From: an uncultured Dehalococcoidia bacterium
Lineage (GTDB): Bacteria; Chloroflexota; Dehalococcoidia; Lucifugimonadales; CATQGZ01
DNA: 64,000 nucleotides
Assembly (NCBI GenBank): GCA_958295685.1
Contig: OY282365.1
Coordinates: 1,798,001 to 1,862,000, forward strand
Direction of reading: 5' to 3'
Numbering within the stretch: the first letter of the stretch is position 1; each line of letters begins with the position of its first letter. The notes below the pieces were generated by a model that ran no database searches, had not been told where the DNA came from, and was given only the letters and a program-made list of their open reading frames with translations. Below, piece by piece: positions 1-9,400 of the stretch. A program made the position numbers and the translations under genes.

Positions 1-62
1 CCCACCCGCCCATTGGAAACTGGGGGCAAAGCCCCCAGACCCCCTGCCAGAGGGGGGAACCG
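1..62. repeat. G+C-rich double-hairpin intergenic repeat, copy 1
   Basis: The segment reads CCCACCCGCCCATTGGAAA, then a perfect hairpin CTGGGGGC-AAA-GCCCCCAG (20-38), then a second imperfect hairpin CCCCCTG..CAGAGGGG ending in GGAACC. The same two-hairpin block recurs in intergenic gaps at 5671-5735, 14099-14141 and 38150-38217, and its leading CCCCACCCGCCC part alone at about 13059-13080. It is a dispersed non-coding repeat. A role in termination or mRNA stability is possible but not shown. Confidence 0.75.
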
Positions 63-96
63 GCCACGCCGGTAGAGATCTGGAGCTTCGTCCACC

Positions 97-553
97 CAGA
101 CCCCCTGTCAGAGGGGGGAACCATCCCGAGCCCTGCTCGCCGGGCTCGGGCGGCGCCAGACCCCCTGTCAGAGGGGGGAACCTCGAGCTCGCGGAGCGAC
201 TGGAGGTAATAGTTGCACCGAAACATTACCGTTTCAGAGGGGGGAACCTCGAGCTCGCGGAGCGACTGGAGGGCTGTGTGCCCCAGACCCACTGCCAGAG
301 GAGGGAACCACTGGCGGCCAAGACCTGGAATTCGCGGGCGGGCCCCAGACCCCCTGCCAGAGGGGGGAACCACTGGCGGCCAAGACCTGGAATTCGCGGG
401 CGGGCCCAGACCCCCTGCCAGAGGGGGGGAACCACTGGCGGCCGAGACCTGGAATTCGCGGGCGGGCCCAGACCCCTTGCCAGAGGGGGAACCTCGAGCT
501 CGCGGAGCGACTGGAGGGCTGTGTGCCCCAGACCCCCTGCCAGAGGGGGAACC
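97..553. repeat. mosaic tandem array of the CAGACCCCCTG-CAGAGGGGG hairpin unit
   Basis: A roughly 26-bp hairpin unit (CAGACCCCCTG then CCAGAGGGGGGAACC) occurs at 97-122, 157-182, 284-309, 346-371, 407-433, 469-493 and 529-553, with a half unit near 235-248. Intervening segments are about 35 bp. They are not unique: one (CACTGGCGGCC.. ..GGAATTCGCGGGC) repeats three times at 308-468, and another (TCGAGCTCGCGGAGCGACTG) appears three times at 183-205, 248-270 and 494-516. The array therefore grew by duplicating unit plus spacer. Apart from this array, nothing gene-like is seen between 1 and 637. Confidence 0.75.
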
Positions 554-649
554 TCTCTGGACTCCCCGTTCATTGGTGGGGGGCGCGGTCAGGCTCCGGG
601 TACGGATGAGACGACGGAACGAGCCCAGCAAGAGCATGGAGGGAGATGA

Positions 650-1318
650 ATGATGCCGGAACGGCTTGACAGGGAGGTGGTGGCGATGAGGGTGGCGCGT
701 GAGCTCATGGACGGTGACGTGGTGAATCTCGGGCTGGGGATCCCCACCCTCTGCTCGCAGTTCGTGCCGGAGGGCAGGAGCATCGTCTACCACAGCGAGA
801 ACGGGGTTCTCAACTATGGGCCGATGGCCGAGGAGGGCGAGGAGGACATCGATCTCACCAACGCGGGAGGTGAGTTTCTGGCCTGGGTTCCTGGCATGGC
901 CTTCTTCAATTCGGCGGAGTCCTTCGCCATGATCCGCGGGGGTCACGTCGACGTCACCGTTCTCGGAGCATTGCAGGTCTCCGAGAGGGGCGATCTGGCG
1001 AACTGGATGCTGCCGAGCCGGGGTATAGGCAACGTGGGCGGCGCGATGGATTTGGCGGTCGGGGCGAGGCGCACCATCGTGGCGATGGAGCACGTCGACA
1101 GGCGGGGGGAGCCGAAGATCGTGCGGGAGTGCAGCTTCCCTCTGACGGGGCGCGGGTGCGTGAGTCTGATAGTGACCGACGCGGCGGTGATCGAGGTTGC
1201 TCCCGGCGGGCTGTCGCTGAAGGAGACCGCGCCCGGCTGGACGCCCGAACAGATTCAGGCGATTACCGAGCCGACGCTGTGTCCGGCCGACGACCTCCGG
1301 GAGATGACGCTCTGGTGA
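650..1318 (+). CDS. CoA-transferase subunit B (3-oxoacid/acetoacetate type)
   Basis: The 222-residue product matches the beta subunit of family I CoA transferases, which move CoA between an acyl-CoA and a carboxylic acid. The N-terminal half has the GLGIPTL segment and the catalytic-glutamate motif SENGVLNYGP (about residues 44-53), in which the Glu forms the enzyme-CoA thioester. NAGGEFLAWVPGMAFFNSAE and the GG-H-D-V-T-V-LGALQV stretch are also typical. Length is normal for subunit B. GGAGGG lies 6 nt before the ATG at 650; a second ATG at 653 is equally usable. The partner subunit A is not next door: it lies at 11009-11722 on the other strand. Acyl specificity cannot be read from sequence. 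Confidence 0.9.
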   Translation: MMPERLDREVVAMRVARELMDGDVVNLGLGIPTLCSQFVPEGRSIVYHSENGVLNYGPMAEEGEEDIDLTNAGGEFLAWVPGMAFFNSAESFAMIRGGHVDVTVLGALQVSERGDLANWMLPSRGIGNVGGAMDLAVGARRTIVAMEHVDRRGEPKIVRECSFPLTGRGCVSLIVTDAAVIEVAPGGLSLKETAPGWTPEQIQAITEPTLCPADDLREMTLW

Positions 1319-1337
1319 CAGGGGCCTCCTCATCGGG

Positions 1338-2285
1338 CTAGGCCGGGGAGTCCGATGAGGTGTAGTGGCGGCGTATCTCCGAGGCGTACCGCCTGCCGAG
1401 GGTTTCCGCGTTCTCCTGGAGCCAGTCCGACAGCCTCGTCTGTCCCGTGGTCGGTCCATCGGAGACCAGCAGGCCGTTCATCAGTCCCTCGATTTCTTCG
1501 CGGGTAAGCACCTCGTCCCTGACGAGCTGTCCCACGATCCTGGAGAGGAATAGAGCGGCGGCGGGCCTGAAGCGGAGTGTCTTCGTACGGGCGCCGACCC
1601 GTTCGGCGACGAGTTGGACGAGCTTCTCGAAGGTGAACGTCTCCGGTCCGACGGCGTCCACCAGGAGGTTGTCCGAGCGGCTACCGGCGTCGACGGCTAT
1701 GGCGGCGACGTCGCCTACGAACACCGGGCGCACTCCGTAGAGGCCGGATCCGGGGATTGGGAAGAACGGGAAGCGTCTGGCCGCCCAGGCGATGTTGTTG
1801 AGCAGGACGTCGCCTTCGCCGAACACCAGGGTGGGCCTGACGATGGCCCACTCGATGCCCGATCCCGTGACGGCGTCCTCGACCATTGCCTTGCCTCGAA
1901 AGTATGGAAGGGGGCTGCGGGTGGAGGCGTTGGTGATGCTCACGTGTACGATGCGGCGCACGCCCGCTCTCCCGGCGGCGTCTATGAGCGTCCTGGAGTT
2001 GGCGACGGCCGAGTCGAAGGTGGTGCTTCCGAGGGGGAAGCGTACCCAGTAGGTGTTGTAGAGCGTCTCGGCTCCCTCCAGGCTACGGGCCAGCGCGTCG
2101 GGGTCGTCGAAGGCCAGGGGTTCGACTTCGACTCTGTCTCCGAACGGACTTTCGCTCGCGGAGCGCGACGTCAGGGTCTTTACCCGCTCGCCCATAGAGA
2201 GGAGCCGCCTAGCAACGTGTCTGCCCGTGTACCCGAAGGCGCCGGTGACTACGTTGAGGCGGCGGCTCACGGGGCTTGCGTTCAT
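1338..2285 (-). CDS. NAD(P)-binding atypical SDR, NDUFA9/NmrA-like
   Basis: This 315-residue protein has an N-terminal Rossmann fold with the nucleotide motif VTGAFGYTGRHVARRLL (about residues 13-29). It shows the NmrA/NDUFA9-like features of atypical SDRs: VRRIVHVSITNAS, a YFRGKAMVEDAV stretch in place of the classical YxxxK helix, and IVRPTLVFGEGD. It probably binds NAD(P)H to act on a nucleotide-sugar, quinone or other unknown substrate, or senses redox state. Its ATG overlaps the stop of the upstream sbcC gene by one base (TGATG), so the two are probably translationally coupled. The substrate is unknown. Confidence 0.8.
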   Translation of the reverse strand: MNASPVSRRLNVVTGAFGYTGRHVARRLLSMGERVKTLTSRSASESPFGDRVEVEPLAFDDPDALARSLEGAETLYNTYWVRFPLGSTTFDSAVANSRTLIDAAGRAGVRRIVHVSITNASTRSPLPYFRGKAMVEDAVTGSGIEWAIVRPTLVFGEGDVLLNNIAWAARRFPFFPIPGSGLYGVRPVFVGDVAAIAVDAGSRSDNLLVDAVGPETFTFEKLVQLVAERVGARTKTLRFRPAAALFLSRIVGQLVRDEVLTREEIEGLMNGLLVSDGPTTGQTRLSDWLQENAETLGRRYASEIRRHYTSSDSPA

Positions 2286-4855
2286 CAGACCACGGCGAAG
2301 GAGGAGCCCATCTCGGTCTTGGTCACTTCGATACGGACCGGGAACGCCTCTTTGATCTGCTCTACGTGGGTGATGACGATGATCTTTTGGAAGTCGTTCT
2401 GGATCGACCTGATAGCCTCTATCAGGCGCTCCTGTCCGGCGCTGTCCTGTGAGCCGAAGCCTTCGTCTATGAACAGGATCGGGAGCGGCGCGCCGGCCCT
2501 TCTGGCGAGGAGCTTCGACAGGGCGATTCGCAGGGCGAAGTTGATTCGGAAGGCCTCGCCGCCGCTGAAGGTCTCGTAGCTGCGTGTGCCGACCTCGTCG
2601 GCTATCCTGACGTCCAGTTCTTCAGAGGGCTGGCCCCTGTGCATTCTGCCTCTTTGCAGCTGGAGCTTCAGGGTCATCCTGTTCTCCGTCAGCCGCTTGA
2701 GAATCTCGTTGGAGTCGGTCTCGAGTTGAGGGATAGCCGTCTCGATGATCATGGCCTGGACGCCGTTCTTTCCGAAGGCCCTTGCGAGTTCATCATAGAT
2801 GGATTTCTCGCGTTCGAGTCTTCGCCGCTCGCGTTCGTATGCCTTCAATTCCCGCTCCAACTCCACGGCCCGGCTGATCTGCTGCTCGAGGACGGCCTGG
2901 TTTTTCAGGGCGCTGCTTCTGTCGGCGTCCAGTTCGGCCGCCTGGGCTTCAGCGTCATCGAGTCCGGCCTCGCGCGCCGGGAGGTCGGCCAGTTCCTGCT
3001 GGAGGGCCTCTCCGCTGCGCTCGGCATCGGCGATTTCCTGATTCAGCCGCCGGAGCATTTCCTGTGTCGAGGCGAGGGCCTCGCGCTCTTCGGGGAGTCG
3101 GCTGAGCGCCTCCAGCATCTTTCGGCGCAGTTCGTCGTATGGTTCAAGAGCGCGGGCGCTTTCGCGCACCCTCGTGTGGCGTTCGGGGTCGTACCCCAAT
3201 GCGGAGAGGTCGGCGTTGATAGTTTCGAGCAGCTTCCGTTCCTCGTGGGCAAAGTCTCCTGCGGCGATGGCACGCTCTCTTCGTTCGAGCTCTTCGGTCG
3301 TGCGGTCGATCTCGGCACTCGCCTTCAGGGCGGCTGCGCGGTCGTTTTCCAGGGCAGCCTTCCCGCGCTGGATGCGCCGGTCGGTCTCAACGAGTTCGGC
3401 CTCACCTCTCTTCAGCGTCGACTCCAGGTTCTGGTGTCTATGCCGGAGGGCTCTGTCTTCGTTCCGGTTCTCGTCGTAGCGGGTCCTGCCTTCCCGTCCC
3501 AGGGCCTCGTACTCCTTTCTGAGGTGTTCCTTGCCATCGGGGCCGAGGGTCTGGCTACACAGCGGGCAGAGTGAGTCGCCGCGTTCGAGCATGTCGAACT
3601 TCCTGCGGGTGTCCTCCATTTGGGAGCGTATTCTGTCTTTCTCGGCGTCGAGGTCTCTCATGCGGTCCGCGGTCATCCGGCTTTCCCCGCGGCAGCGTTC
3701 GAGGGCCTCCCTGCGCTCCGCGGCGGCCGCTTCGTCGAGGGCCAGCCGCGCGGTCCGCGAGTCTATTTCTCCGAGGCTGTCGGCCCTGGGCCGCAGTTCC
3801 TTTTCGACGAGCGTTCTCAGCTGCGCGGCCTCGCTGGAGAGGCGCTCGCGCCTCACGGCGATTTCCTTCTCGATTCTGAACCTCTCCGCGTCGAGTTCCG
3901 TCCTGCGGTGGAGGGCCTTATCGAGGAGGTCCCTGTCGTCCCGGAGGCGCTGCAGTTCGGCGAAGTTCCGGCGGATATCGGTCTCCCTGGCTGCCGTCGA
4001 TTCGTAGTCACCGATCCGCGAGGCGAACCCCTGAAGCTGAGCCTGGAGCCGTCCGACATCGCTGCGTTTCGATGAGAGGGCCGAGTGTACGTCGGCCAGT
4101 TCGCTTCGCCGCCGGTGGAGGAACTGGACGGAGGAGCGCAGCCGGTCGACCTCTTTCCGCTGGGCGGCGGCCTCGCGGGTGACGCGCTCCAGGGCGGCGT
4201 TAGTGGCCGCGAGGTTTTTTTCGTGCTCACGTCTGCCCTCTGTCTCCCGCTTTCGCCAGGCGGTTTCCCTGTCGACGCCTGCGGCCTCGATCTCGGCGGC
4301 TCGGCTGTGTTCCCTCGCCCTGGTCTCCAGCTTCTCGTATCGAGAGAGGTCCAGTACCTCTGCGAGTGTTTCTTTGCGTTTGGACGGCGTGCTGGTGGTG
4401 AAGCGGTCGGCGTCGCCCTGTTTCAGGAAGGCCGTGTTGATGAAGGTTTCGTAATCCATGTGGATGAGGTCGTTGACGTGGGCCTGGGTTTCCCGTGTCA
4501 CGCCGCCGGTCAGGGGTGTGGCTCGGTTATCGGTGAGGAGCTGGAGTTCCAGCAGGGCGGCACCCTGACGGACACGCCCCGAGCGGGAGTGCCGCCGAAT
4601 GACCCTGTAGCGCTGGCCGCGGCTCAGGAAGTCCAGTTCCACGTACACATCGGTAAGGCCTTGGTGGATGATTTCTTCCTGGGTGCGCGCCCTCGCCTTG
4701 CCCCAGAGGGCCCAGGCGATCGCGTCGAGCAGCGCCGTCTTGCCGTGGCCGTTGTCTCCGCACAGGCAGGCGACGTGGATGCTTTCGAGGTCGAGCGTGG
4801 GGGCGTCGTCTCGGTAGCACATGAAGTTCTTGAGGGTGAGACGGAGGGGTATCAT
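2285..4855 (-). CDS. sbcC: SbcC/Rad50-type DNA double-strand-break repair ATPase
   Basis: The 856-residue protein has the Rad50/SbcC architecture. The N-terminal ATPase half carries Walker A GDNGHGKTA (residues 33-41) and an HxDYETFINTAFLKQG-like Q-loop region near 135-150. Two long charged coiled coils (about 170-720) flank a zinc hook CPLC at residues 430-433. The C-terminal half has the ABC signature FSGGE (about 760) and Walker B ILFIDEGFGSQD (about 793). Members of this family work with the Mre11/SbcD nuclease to process DNA ends, hairpins and palindromes. No sbcD is present in this window, and directly upstream is a repeat element (copy A) instead. No clear Shine-Dalgarno sequence precedes the ATG at 4855. 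Confidence 0.93.
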   Translation of the reverse strand: MIPLRLTLKNFMCYRDDAPTLDLESIHVACLCGDNGHGKTALLDAIAWALWGKARARTQEEIIHQGLTDVYVELDFLSRGQRYRVIRRHSRSGRVRQGAALLELQLLTDNRATPLTGGVTRETQAHVNDLIHMDYETFINTAFLKQGDADRFTTSTPSKRKETLAEVLDLSRYEKLETRAREHSRAAEIEAAGVDRETAWRKRETEGRREHEKNLAATNAALERVTREAAAQRKEVDRLRSSVQFLHRRRSELADVHSALSSKRSDVGRLQAQLQGFASRIGDYESTAARETDIRRNFAELQRLRDDRDLLDKALHRRTELDAERFRIEKEIAVRRERLSSEAAQLRTLVEKELRPRADSLGEIDSRTARLALDEAAAAERREALERCRGESRMTADRMRDLDAEKDRIRSQMEDTRRKFDMLERGDSLCPLCSQTLGPDGKEHLRKEYEALGREGRTRYDENRNEDRALRHRHQNLESTLKRGEAELVETDRRIQRGKAALENDRAAALKASAEIDRTTEELERRERAIAAGDFAHEERKLLETINADLSALGYDPERHTRVRESARALEPYDELRRKMLEALSRLPEEREALASTQEMLRRLNQEIADAERSGEALQQELADLPAREAGLDDAEAQAAELDADRSSALKNQAVLEQQISRAVELERELKAYERERRRLEREKSIYDELARAFGKNGVQAMIIETAIPQLETDSNEILKRLTENRMTLKLQLQRGRMHRGQPSEELDVRIADEVGTRSYETFSGGEAFRINFALRIALSKLLARRAGAPLPILFIDEGFGSQDSAGQERLIEAIRSIQNDFQKIIVITHVEQIKEAFPVRIEVTKTEMGSSFAVV

Positions 4856-4860
4856 GGGTG

Positions 4861-5096
4861 ATTTTTTGCCGAAAGTGCCAGATTTGTGGGCATTTCGTAG
4901 CTGAGAGGGCCGATTTTGCCTGACACTATCCGACAGTAATCTGACACTTATCCGACACTATCTGACACTTTCCGACAGGCCCATCCGGGCGCTTGGGGAG
5001 TTCTGCGGGCTGGTTGTGGAGAGAGGCCGGCTGTGTCATGGATAGACCGTAGCACAGCGGTTCGGTGTCGTCAAGGGCGGGATTGTCTGAATCAGG
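4861..5096 (-). repeat. phased-repeat promoter element, copy A (upstream of sbcC)
   Basis: Read on the minus strand, the element runs from CCTGATTCAGAC (5096-5085) through a promoter (5074-5046), an ATG (5039), an array of five 9-12-bp units built on TGACACTWTCC (about 4921-4976) and a core whose plus strand contains CGTAGCTGAGAGGG (from 4896). It ends in an arm at 4872-4883 complementary at 11 of 12 positions to array sequence at 4960-4971. It stops 5 bases before the sbcC start codon and is oriented toward it. It shares flanks and core with copies B, C and D. Confidence 0.7.
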
Positions 5097-5558
5097 AACC
5101 CGTCCCAGATTGGTAGGCAATTTATGAAGAAGGTGCCTCGACTCGGTCACCACCGTCCTGGCACGCGACCTCACCGACCGCAGACTCTTCGGCCTGGCTC
5201 GTGTCAGCTTGTCATCCAGAGTCAGCAGACGGCGCTCGGCCAACTCATAGGCGCATCCCTGCCGATAGACCTCCTGGTTGACTGGGGCGACGCGCCGGTC
5301 CTTGCGTCCGGGGGCCTCCGGGGGTCGGCGGCGGCGGGAAATTTTCGCGAAAGTGTCGCATTGCGGGTATTTCGCAGCCACTTCGTAGCTGAGAGGGCCG
5401 ATTTTGGCTGACACTACGCGACACTCATGCGACACTATGCGACACTTTCGCGACACCTGTGCGACACTTATGCGACACTTGTGCGACACTATGAGACAGG
5501 TCGTCCGGGCGCTTGGGGAGTTCTGCGGGCGGTTTGTGGAGAGAGTCGGCTGTGTCAT
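4926..5558 (-). other. open frame spanning elements B and A (leader-type ORF, doubtful protein)
   Basis: From the promoter-linked ATG at 5558 a frame stays open for 210 codons through element B, the 245-bp interval and into the 37-codon frame of element A (ATG 5039, stop 4926). Both start MTQP. The B part reads as imperfect repeats of S-H-K-C-R type produced by the 11-bp array, then LSYEV from the core. The middle part contains EVYRQGCAYELAERRL, faintly like the GxxExxY family, but too little to assign. In copies A and C the frame stops inside the array, so the conserved core is not protein-coding there. This may be a translated leader rather than a functional protein. Confidence 0.25.
5046..5074 (-). 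promoter_or_regulatory. sigma-70-like promoter of element A
   Basis: On the minus strand the -35 box TTGACG (5074-5069) is followed by a 17-bp spacer and a -10-like TACGGT (5051-5046). The ATG at 5039 begins 6 nt after the -10 box, so transcription would start at or within a base or two of the start codon, implying leaderless mRNA. The same geometry recurs in copies B, C and D. The -10 box is the weakest of the four. Confidence 0.55.
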
Positions 5559-5606
5559 GGGGATACTCTAGCACAGCGGTTCGGGGTTGTCAATGTCTGA
5601 ATCAGG
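5341..5606 (-). repeat. phased-repeat promoter element, copy B
   Basis: On the minus strand the order is CCTGATTCAGAC (5606-5595), promoter (5593-5565), ATG (5558), an array of about eight 10-11-bp units built on GCGACACTWNT (about 5408-5497), a core with plus-strand CGTAGCTGAGAGGG (from 5384), then a terminal arm. The arm at 5345-5361 is a perfect 17-bp inverted match to array sequence at 5437-5453. The unit differs from copies A and C (GCGACACT rather than TGACACT) and the arm differs in step. Copy B lies 245 bp upstream of copy A in the same orientation. Confidence 0.7.
5565..5593 (-). promoter_or_regulatory. sigma-70-like promoter of element B
   Basis: Minus strand: consensus -35 TTGACA (5593-5588), 17-bp spacer, -10 TAGAGT (5570-5565), then 6 nt to the ATG at 5558. 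The spacer ACCCCGAACCGCTGTGC is identical in copy C and differs from copy A at one position. The predicted transcript would be leaderless or nearly so. Confidence 0.65.
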
Positions 5607-5670
5607 GGTAACTCTTCAGAGTTGATGAGGTCTTCGGCCAGCGCAGTCCTGATAAGCGGACGGCTGGTTT

Positions 5671-5735
5671 CCCCACCCACCCGCCCATTTGAAACTGGGG
5701 GCAAAGCCCCCAGACCCCCTGCCTGAGGGGGGAAC
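5671..5735. repeat. G+C-rich double-hairpin intergenic repeat, copy 2
   Basis: CCCCACCCACCCGCCCATTT is followed by the hairpin CTGGGGGC-AAA-GCCCCCAG and a second CCCCCTG..CTGAGGGGG hairpin. It is nearly identical to the copies at 1-62 and 38150-38217. It lies between element B and the 3' end of the Nudix gene, where it could serve as a transcription boundary. Confidence 0.7.
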
Positions 5736-5756
5736 AGTGGGGAGGGGATAGAGGCT

Positions 5757-6413
5757 TCACGTGGTCGTGGGTGGGGAACACGTGGGGGTGTCGGGCGTCC
5801 GGTCGAAGAATGGGATGGGGAGTTCTCCGCGGATCAGTCTGAAGACGAGAGGGACGGCTCCATCGTGGCCGGGCGAGAGTGGAGGCAGGTCTTGCTCGGG
5901 GAAGAAGCCCGCGTCCGTGGTCTCCGGGCCGGGGGAGGGCTGCGGGTCCTCGGCCTCGACGAGGAAGACAGGGTGATAGAAGTGGGTCTTGCTGCGACTT
6001 CTCCATAGCCGGGAGTCGAGAATTGCGAGCAGATTCGAGGCACGGCCCACCACGTTGGCCTCTTCCCGGAGTTCGCGCACGGCCGCTTCGGCGAGAGTCT
6101 CGCCGACCTCGACCATCCCGCCGGGCATGGCCCAGAGGCCGTTGTCTTCGCGTCTGATCAGGAGTATTCGGTGGTTTCGGAGGACTGCGGCGCTGGCCGC
6201 CGCCTGCGGTGTCATGCGGCCGAGGTTGTCGTCGTAGGAGGCTAGGACGTCCTCCGGCGGTCGGTTCTCCAGGGCGGCGACGATCCGGGCGCTCGCGGCT
6301 CGGACGCGGTCGTATCTCTCCCTGTCGTAGGGGTTTTCCGAGAATCGCAGGCCCGCGTTGGCGATGGCCTGCATCTCGTCTGCGATCAGGTAGAGGTCCT
6401 CGGTCGACGGCAT
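5757..6413 (-). CDS. NUDIX hydrolase with YjhB-type N-terminal domain
   Basis: The 218-residue protein has an N-terminal helical region (about 1-70) of the kind seen in YjhB-like Nudix enzymes, then a Nudix fold. The Nudix box lies near residues 96-119, with GG-VEVGET and RELREE supplying the metal-binding glutamates. The usual Gly after the final EE pair is replaced by Asn (REEANV). Such enzymes hydrolyse nucleoside diphosphates linked to other moieties, often ADP-ribose or NADH-like compounds; the substrate here is unknown. AGGAGA lies 5 nt before the ATG. The gene follows carB by 73 bp, an interval containing a small hairpin (6436-6451). The last 15 residues are low-complexity. Confidence 0.87.
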   Translation of the reverse strand: MPSTEDLYLIADEMQAIANAGLRFSENPYDRERYDRVRAASARIVAALENRPPEDVLASYDDNLGRMTPQAAASAAVLRNHRILLIRREDNGLWAMPGGMVEVGETLAEAAVRELREEANVVGRASNLLAILDSRLWRSRSKTHFYHPVFLVEAEDPQPSPGPETTDAGFFPEQDLPPLSPGHDGAVPLVFRLIRGELPIPFFDRTPDTPTCSPPTTT

Positions 6414-6486
6414 GGGTGTCTCCTGGGGGGTGTGGGGGAGCGCCTGCTCCCGAGCCTCAGGGGCGCCAGGCGGTTCAGTGGCGCTC

Positions 6487-9400
6487 TCAGTGAGCGAGGT
6501 AGTCCCTGAGGGGCCTGACGTCGTATCGCGGGCCGCCTTCGAGGAGGCTTTCGACGGCGGCCCTTGCGGTGTCGAGAGACGTGAAGCATGGTATTCGGCG
6601 GTCTACGGCGGCGCGTCGTATCTCGAAGCCGTCCTCCAGGGATTCCCTGTCTCCTTCTATGGTGTTCACGACGGCGTCGACGGTGTGGTTGGCGATAACG
6701 TCGACGGTGTTGGGGCGCTCTCCGGTGTGGGCTTTGGGGACTGTGGTCACTTCGAGTCCGAGCGCGCGTATCATGGCGGCGGTGCCCTCGGTGGCGTAGA
6801 GGCCATAGCCCACCTGCGCCAGCTGTCGTATCATGGGTACGGCCTCGGCCTTGTCGCGGTCGGCAATGGTCAGCATGAGGGCGCCTTGGGGGGGCAGCAT
6901 CACGCCTGCGGCCATGAGCGCTTTGGCGACGGCGGCGGAGAAGTCCTTGTCTATGCCCATGACCTCGCCGGTGGACTTCATCTCCGGCCCCAGGTAGTTG
7001 TCGACGCCTGCGAGTTTGGACATGGAGAAGACGGGGGCCTTTACGGCCACGAGTTTTTGCTTCTTCCACAGTCCGCTGCCATATCCGAGGCTGCGGAGGG
7101 TGCGGCCCAGCATGGTTTTGACAGCCAGCCTGACCATGGGGACGCCCGTCACCTTGGAGATGAACGGTATGGTGCGGCTGGAGCGTGGGTTGACCTCTAT
7201 GACGTACACCTGCGTATCGGCTCGCGGCGCGCCGTTCCTTTTGGCTGCCGGGCTTCTGTACGCGCCTCCTCCGACCACCACGTATTGGATGTTCATGAGG
7301 CCCTTGACCTGAAGCGCACGGCCTATCCTGGTGGTGTAGTCGACGACGGTATCGACCTCGTCTTCGGTGAGTGTGAGTCCGGGGTATATGGCGGTGGAGT
7401 CGCCGCTGTGGACGCCGGCGCGTTCGACGTGCTCCATGATGCCGGGTATCAGGACGTCCTGGCCGTCGCAGACCGCGTCCACCTCGACCTCTCGTCCCTC
7501 GAAGTATTTGTCTATCAGGACCCTGCGGCCGCTGCCGGCCTCCAGGGCGCCTGCGACGTATCTCACGAGCTCGGTGGCGTTCTGGACGATCTCCATTGCG
7601 CGGCCGCCCAGGACGTAGCTCGGCCGGACCAGGATGGGGTAGCCGATCTCCTGAGCGACGTTGAGGGCCTGTTCCAGGTCGGTCACGGCGGCGCCTGGGG
7701 GGTTGGGTATTCCGACGCGGGCGAGGAACTCCTCGAACAGGTGCCTGTCGGAGGCGGTGTCGATCGACTGGGCGGTCGAGCCGAGTATGGGTAGGCCCGC
7801 TCCGTCGAGGACCTGCGAGAGGTTTATGGCGGTCTGTCCGCCGAATTGGACCATGATGGGGGGCGGTTCGAGGCTGCCGTCCTGGGAGGGCGCGATCTCG
7901 TTCTCGATCACATCGCGGACGCTCTCTTCGTCGAGGGGTTCAAAGTAGAGTCGGTCGCTGGTATCGAAGTCGGTCGAGACGGTCTCCGGGTTGGAGTTGA
8001 CCATGACGCTGCGGATGCCCTCTTCCTGGAGGGCCCAGGCCGCATGTACGGAGCAGTAGTCGAACTCGATGCCCTGTCCGATGCGTATGGGGCCGCTGCC
8101 GACCACGACCGCCCTGCGCCCTGGCAGCGGCTCGGCCTCGTTCTCCTGCTCATATGAGCTGTAGAAGTAGGGTGTCTGGGCTTCGAATTCAGCGGCGCAG
8201 GTGTCGACCATCTTGTAGACGGCCCTGATGTCCCAGCGGCGGCGGAGGTCCCGGACGGCTTCGCCGGAGCGGTCGGTGAGGATTCCGATCTTCTCGTCGG
8301 AGAAGCCGAGGCGCTTGGCTTCCCTCAGCAGGCCGGCGTCGAGGTACTCCGACATGAGCCTGGCTTCCATGGCCGCGATGTTCTGGAAGGCGCGGGTGAA
8401 CCAGGGGTCTATGCCTGTCAGGCGGGAGATGCGTTCGGGTTCTACGCCTCGTCTCAGGGCGGCCATGACACTCCAGAGTCTTTCGTCGCTGGGTTCAAGG
8501 GGCAGGCTCTCCAGGAGTCCGGGGCCGCTGCTCCATTCGGGGTTCTCCCAGAGGATCGAGCGGTTGGCGATCTCCAGGGATCTCACGGCCTTCTGGAAGG
8601 CGGCCTCGAAGGAGCGGTCTAGGGCCATGACTTCGCCGGTGGCCTTCATCTGGGTGCCGATGCTCCTGTCGCCCTTTGGGAACTTGTCGAAGGGCCATCT
8701 GGGTATTTTGACGACGCAGTAGTCGAGGGCGGGTTCGAAGGCGGCGGCCGTCTTCTTGGTCACGGCGTTGGCGATCTCGTCCAGTCTGCGTCCCACGGCT
8801 ATCTTCGCGGCGACGCGCGCGATGGGGTATCCGGTGGCCTTGCTGGCGAGGGCGGAGCTGCGGCTGACTCTGGGGTTCACCTCAATCACGTAGTATCTGC
8901 CGGAATCGGGGGGGCCGCCCGGCAGGGTGGCGCCAACCACATCGCCTGGGGCGAGCGCGAATTGTATGTTGCAGCCGCCCTCGATGCCGAGGGCGCGAAT
9001 GATCTTGAGGCTGGCCGAGCGTAGCATCTGGTATTCCCTGTCGGACAGCGTCTGGCTGGGTGCGACGACTATGCTGTCGCCGGTGTGGACGCCCATGGGG
9101 TCGATGTTTTCCATGTTGCATATGGTGATGCAGTTGTCTGCGGCGTCTCTCATGACCTCGTACTCGACCTCTTTCCAGCCGATCAGAGAGCGTTCGAGCA
9201 GCACCTGGGATATGGGGCTGGCGGCCAGTCCGCCGGCCACGATGGTTTCCAGTTCGCGGGGTTCGCGGGCGATACCGCCGCCCGTGCCTCCGAGCGTGTA
9301 CGCTGGGCGCACCACTAGGGGGAGGCCCATGCGCTGGGCCGCGAGTTTGGCTTCTTCGACGGAGCCGACGGCAGCGCTTGGGGGGAGCGGCTCGTCAATG

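Noticed and set aside
36..553. Regularly spaced 26-bp repeats resembling a CRISPR array
   Set aside because: The spacers are themselves repeated (two spacer types occur three times each), the repeats are variable and self-complementary G-runs, and no cas genes are in the window.
213..653. Overlapping open frames in both directions over the hairpin array upstream of the CoA-transferase gene
   Set aside because: They exist only because the repeat has few stop codons. The products are low-complexity and match no family.
1614..4861. Long plus-strand frames opposite sbcC and the SDR gene (for example 1614-2579 and 2639-3574)
   Set aside because: They are antisense to strongly supported genes with intact motifs and have no recognisable domains.
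5200..5300. EVYRQGCAYELAERRL on the minus strand as a GxxExxY-family (PF13366) gene remnant between elements B and A
   Set aside because: Only one short segment resembles the family, the GxxExxY signature itself is not intact, and no second motif supports it.
6436..6451. GGGAGC-GCCT-GCTCCC hairpin between carB and the Nudix gene as a terminator
   Set aside because: The stem is only 6 bp and there is no U-tract on either strand, so it is not enough to call a terminator.
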